A DNA stretch of 64,000 bases from Parvibaculum sp045863935 (GCF_045863935.1 NZ_BTVP01000004.1:66099-130098), one strand, 5' to 3'; counted from the first letter of the stretch, positions 18,384-27,986 are shown. Notes: generated from the letters alone by a model not told the origin. Numbers and translations are program-made.

Positions 18384-18423
18384 GATCGGCGGCGTGTAGC
18401 GTGCCGTATTTGCGCCTACGCGC
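18384..18423 (-). promoter_or_regulatory. Shared 40-bp element upstream of AlpA gene 1
   Basis: Matches 55391-55430 at 35 of 40 bases. The core TCGGCGGC-x3-TAG also resembles TCGGCGGCGAATAG at 28105 and 30684. All four copies precede minus-strand ICE transcripts. Likely a shared promoter or operator. Confidence 0.45.
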
Positions 18424-18502
18424 AGAAGGCACCCCGCCGCCGCTAGCGGGAGAAGGTCGAAGCGTTGGGAGCAGCGGAGGCGCAGCCGCTGCCCCCAACG
18501 GC

Positions 18503-18718
18503 TTAGCCGGGCGTGCGCCGGGACTTGGCGAAGCCGCGATCGGTGGCGATGAAGCGTTCGAGCATCGGCACGATCAGCTTGGCCGGCTCGATGGCCGCGC
18601 CGCCTTCGGCGAGCAGGCGGCCATATTCGGTGAGATCGCGATGGAGCGCCGCCGGCATCTCCAGCGCGATCTTAACGGGTTTGTCGTCGGCGATGGGGCC
18701 GAGTTTCAGCTTGGTCAT
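18503..18718 (-). CDS. DUF2274 protein
   Basis: 71 residues: TKLKLGPIADDKPVKIALEM, then AALHRDLTEYGRLLAE and LIVPMLERFIATDRGF. This small family is regularly found at the end of trb operons next to trbI. The sequence resembles ribbon-helix-helix proteins (KIALEMPAALHRDLTEY). It starts 3 bp after the trbI stop, so it is in the same transcript. The role is unknown; transcriptional control of transfer is a reasonable guess. Confidence 0.75.
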   Translation of the reverse strand: MTKLKLGPIADDKPVKIALEMPAALHRDLTEYGRLLAEGGAAIEPAKLIVPMLERFIATDRGFAKSRRTPG

Positions 18719-18721
18719 GGA

Positions 18722-19870
18722 TCAGCTCCTGTAGGGCTCGAACACGATGTCGCGCGTGACGATGACCCTGACCGGGAAGCCGGGGCGGATGGTCAGCGTC
18801 GGCGCGACCTGCAACTGGCGCTGGATGATCTGCTGACCGGCCTGATTGATCGTATCCTGTGCGCCGCCACGAATGGCGCGGAGCAGGCGATCGTTGTCGT
18901 CGGTGGCGAGTTCCGCGCCGACGCCGAGCAGGGTCGAGAGCGCGGCGGCCTTGGCGAGATCCCACCAGTGGTAATCGACGCCATCCTCAAGGCCGGCATA
19001 GCCCTGCGTGTCGGCGCCGGGCTGGCGCTCGAGAACGATCGAGCGGCCGTTCGGCATGATGAGCCGGCTCCAGACGAGCAGCACGCGGCGCTGTCCGAAT
19101 TGCACGCCGTTGTCATACTGGCCGATCAGGCGCGTGCCCTGCGGCACGAGCAGGATGCGCCCGGTCGGGCTGTCGTAGATGTTCTCCGTGACCTGGGCGG
19201 TGATCTGGCCGGGAAGATCGGAACGGATGCCGGTGATGAGCGCCGCCGAGATGACGGCGCCGGCCTGAAGCACGAAGGGCGACGCCGGCGGCGTGACGCG
19301 ATCGGGCGTGACCGTGCGCCGGTCTGCGGCCGCATTGAGGAAGGCGAGTTGCTTGTCCTGTCCGGTGGCGGGCTGGCCCGCTGCGCCGGCCAGGTCGAGG
19401 CCCCCGAGACCGGGCATCGCGCCGGATGCGGTTGCGGCCGTCGAGCCCTGCCGCGACTGGAAGAAGACAGTGCTGAGACGGGCGGCCTCTTCTTCGGCAC
19501 GGCGGCGTTGCTCGGCCTCGCTGACGCCGGGCGTCGGAACCGCGGGTGTCACGACGGGCTGGCCGTTGTTCTGCGCATCGAGGATCGGTCGGCCGAGATC
19601 GCCGGGCAGCGCCGGCCCCAGGACCGGGCCGGTATAGTCCTTCGGCAATCCCGCAAGGCCATCGGCGGTCTGGCGGTTGCTGGTCGAGTAAAGCTCCTCG
19701 CCGCCATCGCCCGGCGCACGGGTCTGGAGCGCGTAGATCAGCGATCCGCCGATGCCGACCAGGGCGACGGCGGCGACGCTGGCGAGCATCTTGCGCGACA
19801 GGCGGGTGACGCGCGGCGGCTCGCTGCGCAAACGCATGGGCTCGGCGTTGGTGTCTGGGGTCTCTGTCAT
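18722..19870 (-). CDS. trbI: TrbI (VirB10-like) mating-channel protein
   Basis: Core-complex protein of 382 residues spanning the inner membrane and periplasm of the type IV secretion channel. One N-terminal membrane segment (MLASVAAVALVGIGGSLIYAL) is followed by a Pro/Ala-rich linker. The conserved VirB10 C-terminal domain has LQAGAVISAALITGIRSDLP, GRILLVPQGTRLIGQYDN and VLLVWSRLIMPNGRS. It overlaps trbG by 4 bp. Last large gene of the trb operon. Confidence 0.93.
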   Translation of the reverse strand: MTETPDTNAEPMRLRSEPPRVTRLSRKMLASVAAVALVGIGGSLIYALQTRAPGDGGEELYSTSNRQTADGLAGLPKDYTGPVLGPALPGDLGRPILDAQNNGQPVVTPAVPTPGVSEAEQRRRAEEEAARLSTVFFQSRQGSTAATASGAMPGLGGLDLAGAAGQPATGQDKQLAFLNAAADRRTVTPDRVTPPASPFVLQAGAVISAALITGIRSDLPGQITAQVTENIYDSPTGRILLVPQGTRLIGQYDNGVQFGQRRVLLVWSRLIMPNGRSIVLERQPGADTQGYAGLEDGVDYHWWDLAKAAALSTLLGVGAELATDDNDRLLRAIRGGAQDTINQAGQQIIQRQLQVAPTLTIRPGFPVRVIVTRDIVFEPYRS

Positions 19871-20823
19871 GATTGCGGTCTCCCGTCGGTGCGGACGATC
19901 CTGACGGTTTGCTGGCGGTCGCCGGCGCCAAGGCGGAGCTCGGCCGCGCCGAACAGCCGGTCGACGATCAGGATGTGTTGGTAGATGCGGCTGTTGACGA
20001 TTTGGGTTTCGCCATTGGGGCCGAGGACGAAGATCGGCGGCATCTCGCCCTGCACGATGCCGCGCGGGAACTCGACATAGACGCGGCGGCCGTCGTCATA
20101 GACGGCGATGGGCTTCCACGGCGGATTGTCGCCGGTAAGGCCGTAGCGATAGTTGCGCGCGGCGACAGCCGGAATGACCGGCGTTGCCGGAAGGGCTTGG
20201 CTTCCGCCGCCTGCCGGCTGCGGATAGGCCCAGGCGACGGCGGGCATATAGGGCTTCTCGCCTGAACGCAGCTCGATCATGTAGGTGCGCTTGTCGGTCG
20301 TGATGACGAGATTGGTGGTGATGTCGGCGCGCGAGGGCTTCACCAGCACCAAGACGCGGCGGCCGACGCCGGAGCCGGATTCGGTATCGCCGATGATCCA
20401 GCGGGCGGTGTCGCCCGCCGCGATCGGCCCGGAGCCGGTCAGGCTCTCGCCCGGTTCGAGCGCGATGCTCGTGATCTGGCCGGGCGCGGCATAGACTTGG
20501 TAGAGCGCGCCCTCCGACCACGGATAGACCTGGATGGCATTGTAATAGCCCTCGCGGCGCGGCTGCACGCGCGCGGCGGCATTGGCGTTCTCGACGCGCC
20601 CCGTGGGCGTGCCGGCGGTCTCGCCGCCGCGCGCGACGGTCCAGGCCGGCGGCGTGTTGAGCGGCTTGGGGCGCTCGTCCGTGACGGTGACGGGCACGGT
20701 GGGCAGCGGCGGCACGCTGGCGTCGTAGCTGATCTCGGGCGGCTTGAAGGTCGCGCAGCCGGCGAGCGCTGAAGCGGACAGCAAAAGGGCGATGGCGGCA
20801 GGCGTGCGGAAAGTGCTCCTCAT
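19867..20823 (-). CDS. trbG: TrbG (VirB9-like) outer-membrane-complex protein
   Basis: 318 residues with a lipoprotein signal (ALLLSASALAGC, lipobox Cys at 23). The VirB9 domain includes VYAAPGQITSIALEPGESL, RTYMIELRSGE and the C-terminal FVLGPNGETQIVNSRI. It pairs with TrbI and the channel in the outer-membrane complex. The start is the ATG at 20823, just inside the trbF stop; longer N-terminal extensions lack any signal peptide. Confidence 0.93.
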   Translation of the reverse strand: MRSTFRTPAAIALLLSASALAGCATFKPPEISYDASVPPLPTVPVTVTDERPKPLNTPPAWTVARGGETAGTPTGRVENANAAARVQPRREGYYNAIQVYPWSEGALYQVYAAPGQITSIALEPGESLTGSGPIAAGDTARWIIGDTESGSGVGRRVLVLVKPSRADITTNLVITTDKRTYMIELRSGEKPYMPAVAWAYPQPAGGGSQALPATPVIPAVAARNYRYGLTGDNPPWKPIAVYDDGRRVYVEFPRGIVQGEMPPIFVLGPNGETQIVNSRIYQHILIVDRLFGAAELRLGAGDRQQTVRIVRTDGRPQS

Positions 20824-21509
20824 TGGCCCATCTCCCGCGACCAATTGATGGCGTTGACGTAGATGCCGAGCGGATTGGCTTTCAGGCGTTCGGCGTCGCG
20901 AGGCGGCTGAAGCGTGATCGTGAGGATCGCGGTCCAGCGCTGGGTCGAAGCGAGCGCGCCGTTCTCGAACTGCCGCTCCGTCCAAGCGACGCGGAAGCTG
21001 TCGGGCGATGCGCGGATGACGCTGGAGACGTCGACGGCGATCTGCTGCTTGCCGACCTTGGCGAACGGATCGTTAGTGCGAGCATAGTCGTTGAGCGCGC
21101 CCGCGCCGCGATCGGTCGTCCAGTCATAGGCGCGAAGCCAGTTCTGCCGGACGATGATCGGATCGGCGGGAATGCTCCTGACCTGCTCGATGAAGCGGCC
21201 GAGATGCCATGCGATCTGGGGATCGGTCGGGCGGAAGTCGGCCACGGCCGGCGCGACGGCCTGCGATTGGCCGAGCTTGTCGACCTGCACCACCCAGGGC
21301 ACGACGGTCCCGCGCGCGGACTGGATGACCAGCGCCCCGGCGAAGCCCGCCGAGAGGATCAGCGAGCCAAAGGCCATGTAGCGCCAGTTTTTGGCTTGCA
21401 CGCGGGCGGAGCCGATGCGTTCGTCCCAGACTTGGCCGGCCTTCTGATAGGGCGTCTCGGGTTGGACGGTCTTGCCGTAATGGGCGGCTGGTCTTTTGAA
21501 GAGGTTCAT
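20820..21509 (-). CDS. trbF: TrbF (VirB8-like) mating-channel protein
   Basis: 229 residues. A short cytosolic N-terminus and one membrane segment (MAFGSLILSAGFAGALVIQ) are followed by a periplasmic VirB8-like fold: WVVQVDKLGQSQAVAPAV, RQNWLRAYDWT, WTERQFENG. It is a nucleation factor of the inner-membrane channel. Overlaps trbL and trbG by 4 bp each. Confidence 0.93.
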   Translation of the reverse strand: MNLFKRPAAHYGKTVQPETPYQKAGQVWDERIGSARVQAKNWRYMAFGSLILSAGFAGALVIQSARGTVVPWVVQVDKLGQSQAVAPAVADFRPTDPQIAWHLGRFIEQVRSIPADPIIVRQNWLRAYDWTTDRGAGALNDYARTNDPFAKVGKQQIAVDVSSVIRASPDSFRVAWTERQFENGALASTQRWTAILTITLQPPRDAERLKANPLGIYVNAINWSREMGQ

Positions 21510-22870
21510 GAGCGGTCGCTTTCAGAAAGGTTGATGGAAGAACCGGAGCCGTGGCTGTCGCCGGAGCGGACGGCATGAGCGGCAGCGCTGACGCCGTGGC
21601 TGACCGTCTGGCCGCGCTTCATGCGCTTGGCCCAATCGGGCGGCGTGCCGTCCGAAGTGGCCGATGGCGTGGGCGTGCCGGCGGCAGCTTCGCCGCCGAC
21701 CGTTCCCATGGTCGAAGAGCCGCCGGTCGCGCCGAAGCCGGCCTTCGCGCCGTCGCTGAAGCTGGATTTGAGGCTGGCGGCCGCACGGCGAAGCGGCGAC
21801 ATGGCCGCGTTGCCCGCTGCGCCGCCGGCTGCGCGCCCGACGCCGCCGAGTCCCGACGCCACACCCGAAGCGCCGGACTTGCCGAGCGAGCCCAGGCTGT
21901 AGGCGGCGGATGCAGCACCCGCCGCGGTCGCGCCGCCGCGCGCTGCTGCCGCGCCACCGGAGAGCAAGGCGGTGCCGCCCTTGGCGGCGAGCATCGCACC
22001 GCCACCGGCGGCCATGGCAGCGCCGCCGACCGCGAGGCCGGTGCCGACCGCTGCGCCCGCGCCGAGCTGCGGGCCGCCGGAGACGAGGCCATTGGCGATG
22101 CCGGGGCCGAAGATGCCGAGACCGACCAGCGAGAGCGCGGCGAGCACGACGGCCATGGCGTCGTCGATGCTCGGGGTCGTGCCGCCGAAGCCCTTGGTGA
22201 ACTCGCCGAACAGGGTCGAGCCGATGCCGATGATGACGGCGAGCACCAGGACCTTGATGCCGCTGGAGATGACGTTTCCGAGCACCTTTTCGGCCATGAA
22301 CGAGGTCTTACCGAACAGGCCGAACGGGATCAGCACGAAGCCGGCCAGCGTCGCCAGCTTGAACTCGATCAGGGTGACGAAGAGCTGGATGGCGAGGATG
22401 AAGAAGGCGAGGATCACCAGCGCCCAGGCGAAGAGCAGGCACGCGATCTGGATGAAGTTCTCGAAGAAGGCGACCCAGCCCATCAGGTCGGAAATGGATT
22501 CGAGCAGCGGCCGGGCGGCGTCGAGGCCGGTCTGTGCGACCTTGCCGGGGCGCAGCAGATCGGCGGTTGAGAAGCCGGTGCCGCTGGCCTTGAGTCCGAG
22601 GCCGGCGAAGCTCTCGAAGACGATCTTCGCCAGGTTGTTCCAGTTGCCGATCAGGTAGGCGAAGATGCCGACGAACAGCGTCTTCTTGACGAGCCGCGCC
22701 ATGATGTCGTCATCGGCGGCCCAGGACCAGAAGAGCGCGGCCAAGGTCACGTCGATGACGATCAGCGTCGTGGCGATGAAGGCCACTTCGCCGGACAGGA
22801 GGCCGAAGCCGGAGTCGATGTAGCGGGTGAAGGTTCCGAGGAAATTGTCGATGACGCCTGCGCCGCCCAT
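21506..22870 (-). CDS. trbL: TrbL (VirB6-like) polytopic membrane protein
   Basis: 454 residues. The first ~260 contain several transmembrane helices (for example VAFIATTLIVIDVTLAALFW, CLLFAWALVILAFFILAIQL). The remainder is a Gly/Ala/Ser-rich, low-complexity cytosolic or periplasmic tail. The GLFGKTSFMAEKVLGNVI region is typical of TrbL. It forms part of the inner-membrane translocation channel. Confidence 0.92.
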   Translation of the reverse strand: MGGAGVIDNFLGTFTRYIDSGFGLLSGEVAFIATTLIVIDVTLAALFWSWAADDDIMARLVKKTLFVGIFAYLIGNWNNLAKIVFESFAGLGLKASGTGFSTADLLRPGKVAQTGLDAARPLLESISDLMGWVAFFENFIQIACLLFAWALVILAFFILAIQLFVTLIEFKLATLAGFVLIPFGLFGKTSFMAEKVLGNVISSGIKVLVLAVIIGIGSTLFGEFTKGFGGTTPSIDDAMAVVLAALSLVGLGIFGPGIANGLVSGGPQLGAGAAVGTGLAVGGAAMAAGGGAMLAAKGGTALLSGGAAAARGGATAAGAASAAYSLGSLGKSGASGVASGLGGVGRAAGGAAGNAAMSPLRRAAASLKSSFSDGAKAGFGATGGSSTMGTVGGEAAAGTPTPSATSDGTPPDWAKRMKRGQTVSHGVSAAAHAVRSGDSHGSGSSINLSESDRS

Positions 22871-22873
22871 GGC

Positions 22874-23152
22874 TCACCTTCCTTCTGGTGCGGCCGGCGC
22901 GGGCGCGCGGCCAAGGAAGCGGTCGCGGGTCTCGGACCAGACGCGCAGGCAATCGGCATCGTCGGCCGCTTTCTGGCCGAGCCTCTGGCATCGGCGCTGG
23001 CCTTCGCGCAGCGGATCGCGGTCGGGTTGGTGAAGTGCAGCCGGCGAAGATGCCGGCGATTCCTCCTTGCGGGTCATCTCGATCGCCGTTGCCGTGACGG
23101 CGACAGCGACGAACACGATAGCGCCGAGGCGGGCCAGCATCTTGCCGTCCAT
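22874..23152 (-). CDS. trbK: TrbK-type small protein (putative entry exclusion)
   Basis: 92 residues. An N-terminal hydrophobic segment (LARLGAIVFVAVAVTATAIE) is followed by a conserved C-terminal block with two cysteines (RRCQRLGQKAADDADCLRVW, then ETRDRFLG). The position between trbJ and trbL matches the alternative TrbK family. Entry exclusion blocks redundant transfer; that activity is by family analogy only. Confidence 0.8.
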   Translation of the reverse strand: MDGKMLARLGAIVFVAVAVTATAIEMTRKEESPASSPAALHQPDRDPLREGQRRCQRLGQKAADDADCLRVWSETRDRFLGRAPAPAAPEGR

Positions 23153-23172
23153 GAGGATGCTCCTTCTGGCGA

Positions 23173-23940
23173 TTACTTGCCGCTGTTGAACATCTGCGCG
23201 TTACCGGGCTGGTAGCCGGCGCCGGGCGTGAGGAAGCGGCGGCGCTGTTCACGCCCCTGTTCGGCGGCGGCGGCGCGTTCCGCGTCGGTCAGCGCGCTCG
23301 CCCGGCCATTGGCCGAGACGACCGCGACGAGATCGGAAAGCTGCTGCGACTGAAGCGCGAGGAGCTGGTTGCCCGCCTGCGTCGCCTGAAGCGCGCCGGT
23401 GGCGGACTGGCTCTGGCCGACCAGCGCGGACATCTGCGCACGGTTGCTGTCGATGTTGCCGACGACGCCGGCCTGCACGCGCATCGCGTCCTGCAAGCCG
23501 CCGACCGTGTTCTTCCAGCGGTCGCGGGCATTGGCGACGAGCTGCTGATCGGACGCCGAGAGCGAGACGTTCCCGTATTTCTGCTGGAACATCTGGTCGA
23601 TCTGCTGGACGTTGAAGGCGATACCCTGCGCCTGCTGGAGAAGCTGCTGCGTCTTCTGAACGGACTGCTGAATCTGCTGGAGCGCCGAGAACGGCAGGCT
23701 GGCGAGGTTCTTCGCCTGATTGATGAGCATCTGCGCTTCGTTCTGAAGCGAGGTGATCTGGTGGGTGATCTGCTCCAGCGTGCGCGCGGCGGTCAGGACG
23801 TTTTGCGCGTAGTTCGAGGGATCGAAGACGATGATGGCGTGCGCGGGCGTCGCCACCATCGGCGAGATCACGAGCGGCGCCGCCGCCAGCATGGTTGCGG
23901 CGAGCGCCATGGCGCGCGAGCGGAAACGACGGATAATCAT
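23173..23940 (-). CDS. trbJ: TrbJ (VirB5-like) pilus-associated protein
   Basis: 255 residues with a cleavable signal peptide (MALAATMLAAAPLVISPMVA, cut near AHA-II). A long alpha-helical, Gln-rich body (TLEQITHQITSLQNEAQML, QQSVQKTQQLLQQAQ) is typical of VirB5/TrbJ. Probably a minor pilus or adhesin component in the periplasm. The ATG at 23940 is 2 bp after the trbE stop. Confidence 0.9.
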   Translation of the reverse strand: MIIRRFRSRAMALAATMLAAAPLVISPMVATPAHAIIVFDPSNYAQNVLTAARTLEQITHQITSLQNEAQMLINQAKNLASLPFSALQQIQQSVQKTQQLLQQAQGIAFNVQQIDQMFQQKYGNVSLSASDQQLVANARDRWKNTVGGLQDAMRVQAGVVGNIDSNRAQMSALVGQSQSATGALQATQAGNQLLALQSQQLSDLVAVVSANGRASALTDAERAAAAEQGREQRRRFLTPGAGYQPGNAQMFNSGK

Positions 23941-23942
23941 GG

Positions 23943-26381
23943 TCAGGACTCCTTTGCTGCGGTGGGAAAAGTCGGGATGAGGTCGGCCGCCCATTCGGCG
24001 TCGCGGGCGCGCAGCCACGCGGCGAGGAAACCTTCGCGGCCGTGTTCGGCGACGAGGTTGGCGATCAGCGTCTGATCGGATTTCGAGGAGGCGGCGCAGA
24101 GCGCGAGGCCAACTTCGGACAGGCCCAGCTCGAACAGGCGATTGCCGCGCCGCGATTGGCAGTAGTAATCCCGCTTGGGCGTCGCCCGTGCGAGGATCTC
24201 GATCTGGCGATCGTTGAGTCCGAAGCGGCGATAGATGGCCGTGATCTGCGGCTCGATCGCCCGTTCGTTCGGCAACAAGAGCCGCGTCGGGCAGCTTTCG
24301 ATGATGGCCGGCGCAATGCTCGAATTGTCGATGTCGCTGAGCGATTGCGTGGCGAAGATGACCGATGCGTTTTTCTTGCGCAGCGTCTTCAGCCATTCGC
24401 GGAGCTGGCCGGCGAAACCATCGTCGTCCAGCGCCAGCCAGCCTTCGTCGATGATGAGCAGCGTCGGGCGGCCGTCGAGCCGGTCGCCGATGCGATGGAA
24501 GAGATAGGCGAGCACGGCGGGAGCGGCCCCGGTGCCGACCAGCCCCTCGATCTCGAACGCCTGCACGTCGGCGCCGCCCAGATGTTCGGCCTCGGCATCG
24601 AGGAGCCGTCCATAGGCCCCGCCGACGCAATAGGGTCGGAGCGCCTGCTTGATGTCGTTGGACTGGAGCAGGACGGCGAAGCCGGTGATGGTGCGTTCTT
24701 CGACCGGGGCGGAGGCGAGCGAGGTCAGGGCCGTCCAGATATGCTCCTTCACCTCCGGCGTGATCGTGATGCCTTCGCGCATCAGGATCGCCACGATCCA
24801 GTCGGCCGCCCAGGCGCGTTCGTAGGAATCGTGGATGCGGGCGAGCGGCTGGAGCGAGACGGAAGCATCGGAGCCTTCGGTGAGGCCGCCTCCGAGATCG
24901 TGCCAGTCGCCGCCCATGGCGAGCGCGGCGGCGCGGATCGAACCGCCGAAGTCGAAGGCGAAGACCTGGGAGCGTTCGTAGCGCCGGAACTGCAACGCCA
25001 TGAGCGCGAGCAGCACGGACTTGCCCGCGCCGGTCGGGCCGACTACCAGCGTATGGCCGACGTCGCCGACATGAAGGGATAACCGGAACGGGGTCGAGCC
25101 TTCGGTCTTGCCGTAAAGCAAGGGGGGCGCACCGAAATGCTCGTCCCGTTCCGGCCCCGCCCACACAGCCGAAAGCGGGATCATGTGGGCGAGATTCAAA
25201 GTGCTGATGGGCGGCTGGCGGACGTTGGAGTAGGCATGGCCGGGCAAGCTGCCGAGCCAGGCGTCCACCGCGTTGACGGTCTCGACCATGGCCGTGAAGT
25301 CGCGGCCCTGGATGACCTTCTCGACGAGCCGCAATTTCTCGTCGGCGATACGCGGGTCGCCATCCCAGACGGTGATGGTGGCCGTGACATAGGCCATGCC
25401 GGCGACATCCGCGCCAAGCTCCTGCAAGGCTATGTCGGCGTCGGCCGCCTTGTTGGCCGCGTCGGTATCCACGAGGGCGGATGCCTCGTTGGTCATGACT
25501 TCCTTGAGGATCGCGGCGATCGATTTGCGCTTGGCGAACCACTGGCGGCGGATCTTGGTGAGGAGCTTGGTCGCGTCGGTCTTGTCGAGCAGGATCGCGC
25601 GGGTGGACCAGCGATACGGGAATGCGAGCCGGTTCAGGTCGTCGAGCAGTCCGGGCGTCGTCGCGGTCGGAAAGCCGATGATGGTGAGGACGCGCAGATG
25701 CTCCGGCCCCAGGCGCGGCTCTAGCCCGCCGGTCAGCGGCTGATCGGCGAGCAGCGCATCGAGATAGATCGGCGTCTCGGGAACGCGGACGCGGTGCCGG
25801 TTGGTCGAGACGGTCGAGTGCAGATAGGTCAGCGTCTCACTGTCATCGAGCCACGCGCATTCGGGCATGAAGCCGTCGAGTAGCGCCAGGACGCGGCCGG
25901 TGCGGTCGGTGAAGGTGCGCAGGATTTCTTGGGGATCGACGCCGGTGCGCTCGCGGCCCTCATAGAGCCAGGTTTCGGCACGGGCGGCTTCCTCGGCCGG
26001 CGGCAGATAGAGGAAGGTCAGATAATAGCCCGACACGAAATGCGCGCCGGCTTCCTCGAAATCGGCCTTGCGCTCGGCGTCGACCAGGCCGGACGCCGGA
26101 TCGGGAAGCACGCTGTCAGGATAGGTCGCGGCCTCGTGGCGCTGCGCCTCGACGAAGATCGACCAGCCGGAGCCGAGACGGCGGAAGGCGTTGTTGATGC
26201 GGCCGGCGACGGCGACCAGCTCGGCGGCGACGGCGCTGTCGAGATCGGGACCGCGAAAGCGCGCGGTGCGCTGGAAGCTGCCGTCCTTGTTGAGCACGAC
26301 GCCCTCGGCCGCGAGCGCGACCCAGGGCAGATAGTCGGCAAGGCGCGAAGCCGAGCGGCGATATTCGGCGAGGTTCATCAT
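23943..26381 (-). CDS. trbE: TrbE (VirB4-like) ATPase
   Basis: 812-residue ATPase that powers pilus assembly and substrate transfer at the inner membrane. Walker A is GPTGAGKSVLL (Lys 454); Walker B region is LLIIDEGWLAL. The N-terminal CagE/TrbE domain has NLAEYRRSASRLADYLPW. Further motifs include IFATQSLSDIDNS and LLLPNERA. It is the largest gene in the trb operon, between trbD and trbJ. Confidence 0.95.
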   Translation of the reverse strand: MMNLAEYRRSASRLADYLPWVALAAEGVVLNKDGSFQRTARFRGPDLDSAVAAELVAVAGRINNAFRRLGSGWSIFVEAQRHEAATYPDSVLPDPASGLVDAERKADFEEAGAHFVSGYYLTFLYLPPAEEAARAETWLYEGRERTGVDPQEILRTFTDRTGRVLALLDGFMPECAWLDDSETLTYLHSTVSTNRHRVRVPETPIYLDALLADQPLTGGLEPRLGPEHLRVLTIIGFPTATTPGLLDDLNRLAFPYRWSTRAILLDKTDATKLLTKIRRQWFAKRKSIAAILKEVMTNEASALVDTDAANKAADADIALQELGADVAGMAYVTATITVWDGDPRIADEKLRLVEKVIQGRDFTAMVETVNAVDAWLGSLPGHAYSNVRQPPISTLNLAHMIPLSAVWAGPERDEHFGAPPLLYGKTEGSTPFRLSLHVGDVGHTLVVGPTGAGKSVLLALMALQFRRYERSQVFAFDFGGSIRAAALAMGGDWHDLGGGLTEGSDASVSLQPLARIHDSYERAWAADWIVAILMREGITITPEVKEHIWTALTSLASAPVEERTITGFAVLLQSNDIKQALRPYCVGGAYGRLLDAEAEHLGGADVQAFEIEGLVGTGAAPAVLAYLFHRIGDRLDGRPTLLIIDEGWLALDDDGFAGQLREWLKTLRKKNASVIFATQSLSDIDNSSIAPAIIESCPTRLLLPNERAIEPQITAIYRRFGLNDRQIEILARATPKRDYYCQSRRGNRLFELGLSEVGLALCAASSKSDQTLIANLVAEHGREGFLAAWLRARDAEWAADLIPTFPTAAKES

Positions 26382-26395
26382 GGGGTGCGCCTCCT

Positions 26396-26674
26396 TCAGA
26401 CCGCGAGATGGCCGGGGATGCGCAGATGGCGGCGCCCGACCTCGACGAAGAGCGGATCGCGCTTGGCCGCCCAGACCGCCGCGAAATGGCCGACGGCCCA
26501 GATGAGCAGGCCGACCAGCCAGAGGCGCAGGCCGAGGCCCACGGCCCCGGCCAGCGTCCCGTTGAGGATCGCGATGGAGCGCGGCGCGCCGCCGAGCAGG
26601 ATGTGCTCGGTCAGCGCGCGGTGAACCGGGACGGTGAAGCCCGGCACGTCCAGTTGCTCGAACGCGACCGCCAT
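26396..26674 (-). CDS. trbD: TrbD (VirB3-like) membrane protein
   Basis: 92 residues: FTVPVHRALTEHILLGGAPR, then two hydrophobic segments (AILNGTLAGAVGLGL and WLVGLLIWAVGHFAAVWAA) and DPLFVEVGRRHL. This is the classic VirB3/TrbD layout. The ATG at 26674 overlaps the trbC stop by 1 bp. Confidence 0.9.
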   Translation of the reverse strand: MAVAFEQLDVPGFTVPVHRALTEHILLGGAPRSIAILNGTLAGAVGLGLRLWLVGLLIWAVGHFAAVWAAKRDPLFVEVGRRHLRIPGHLAV

Positions 26675-27006
26675 CAGACGAGCGCCCCGCCGCCGAACGA
26701 GAAGAACGAAAGGAAGAAGCTCGACGCGGCGAAGGCGATCGACAGGCCGAACACGATCTGGATCAGCTTGCGGAAGCCGCCCGACGTGTCGCCGAAGGCG
26801 AGCGCCAGGCCCGTCGCGATGATGATGATGACCGCGACGATCTTGGCGACGGGGCCTTCGATCGACTGGAGGATTTTCTGGAGCGGCGCTTCCCACGGCA
26901 TGGAAGAGCCGGAGGCGTGCGCGGCGGGCGCGAGGACGAGATTGACATAGGCGACGGCGGCGACCGTCGCGACGGTGCGGCGGACGCGCATGGGGATACG
27001 GATCAT
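26674..27006 (-). CDS. trbC: TrbC (VirB2-like) conjugative pilin
   Basis: 110 residues. The signal region (TVATVAAVAYVNLVLAPAAH, cleavage near AHA-SG) is followed by two transmembrane helices (IVAVIIIIATGLALAFG and IQIVFGLSIAFAASSFFLSF). This is the major pilus subunit after processing; the TraF peptidase encoded at 52834 may process it. Overlaps trbB by 4 bp. Confidence 0.92.
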   Translation of the reverse strand: MIRIPMRVRRTVATVAAVAYVNLVLAPAAHASGSSMPWEAPLQKILQSIEGPVAKIVAVIIIIATGLALAFGDTSGGFRKLIQIVFGLSIAFAASSFFLSFFSFGGGALV

Positions 27007-27986
27007 GAGGGGTCTCCTGTGCTGCTGGGGGTGGCTGAGGTGATGCGGTAGTCACCGTCCGGCCCGAGCCCTTCGACACGGGCGAGTTCGGCGAGCCGGC
27101 GCGCGGACCCGCGGCCGGAGAGGACGGCCACGAGGTCGATGGTCTCGGCGATCAGGGCGCGCGGGACCGTGACGACGGCTTCCTGGATGAGCTGTTCGAG
27201 CCGGCGCAGCGCGCCGATGCCCGTTCCGGCATGGATGGTGCCGATGCCGCCGGGATGGCCGGTGCCCCAGGCTTTGAGGAGATCGAGCGCTTCGGCGCCG
27301 CGCACCTCGCCGACAGGAATGCGGTCGGGGCGCAGGCGCAGCGATGAGCGGACGAGATCGGAGAGCGTCGCGACGCCATCCTTGGTCCGCATGGAGACGA
27401 GGTTGGGCGCTGCGCATTGCAGCTCGCGCGTGTCCTCGATGATGACGACGCGATCGGCCGTCTTTGCCACCTCGGCGAGCAGCGCGTTGGTCAGCGTGGT
27501 CTTGCCGGTCGAGGTGCCACCCGCGACGAGGATATTGGCGCGCGCCGCGACGGCCGCGCGCAACGTCACGGCCTGGTCCGCCGACATGATCCCGGCGGCG
27601 ACATAATCGTCGAGGGTGAAGACGGCGACGGCGGGCTTGCGGATGGCGAAGGCCGGCGATGCCACGACGGGCGGAAGCAGGCCCTCGAACCGCTCGCCGG
27701 TCTCGGGCAGCTCGGCCGAGACGCGCGGGGATCGGGCGTGAACCTCCGCGCCGACATGATGGGCGACCAGGCGCACGATGCGCTCGCCGTCGGCGGGCGA
27801 CAGGATTTCGCCGGTGTCGGACAGTCCTTCGGAGAGCCGATCGATCCAGATGCGCCCGTCCGGGTTCAGCATCACCTCGACGACGGCGGGGTCTTCCAGA
27901 AAGCGAGCGATGGCCGGGCCGAGCGCGGTGCGGAGCATTCGCGCGCCGCGCTGGATCGCCTCCGGTTTCTGGTGAGAAGAAGTCAT
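27003..27986 (-). CDS. trbB: TrbB (VirB11-like) secretion ATPase
   Basis: 327 residues of the hexameric traffic ATPase family. An N-terminal domain is followed by Walker A GGTSTGKTTL (Lys 162), an Asp box (VVIIEDTRELQ), Walker B-like LRLRPDRIPVGEVRG and the His box GGIGTIHAGT. First gene of the trb operon proper, preceded by a 166-bp non-coding region with palindromes and downstream of copG. Confidence 0.95.
   Translation of the reverse strand: MTSSHQKPEAIQRGARMLRTALGPAIARFLEDPAVVEVMLNPDGRIWIDRLSEGLSDTGEILSPADGERIVRLVAHHVGAEVHARSPRVSAELPETGERFEGLLPPVVASPAFAIRKPAVAVFTLDDYVAAGIMSADQAVTLRAAVAARANILVAGGTSTGKTTLTNALLAEVAKTADRVVIIEDTRELQCAAPNLVSMRTKDGVATLSDLVRSSLRLRPDRIPVGEVRGAEALDLLKAWGTGHPGGIGTIHAGTGIGALRRLEQLIQEAVVTVPRALIAETIDLVAVLSGRGSARRLAELARVEGLGPDGDYRITSATPSSTGDPS

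Noticed and set aside
18365..19984. 539-codon plus-strand open frame
   Set aside because: Opposite to trbI and DUF2274, which have strong family signatures; shadow of coding GC bias.
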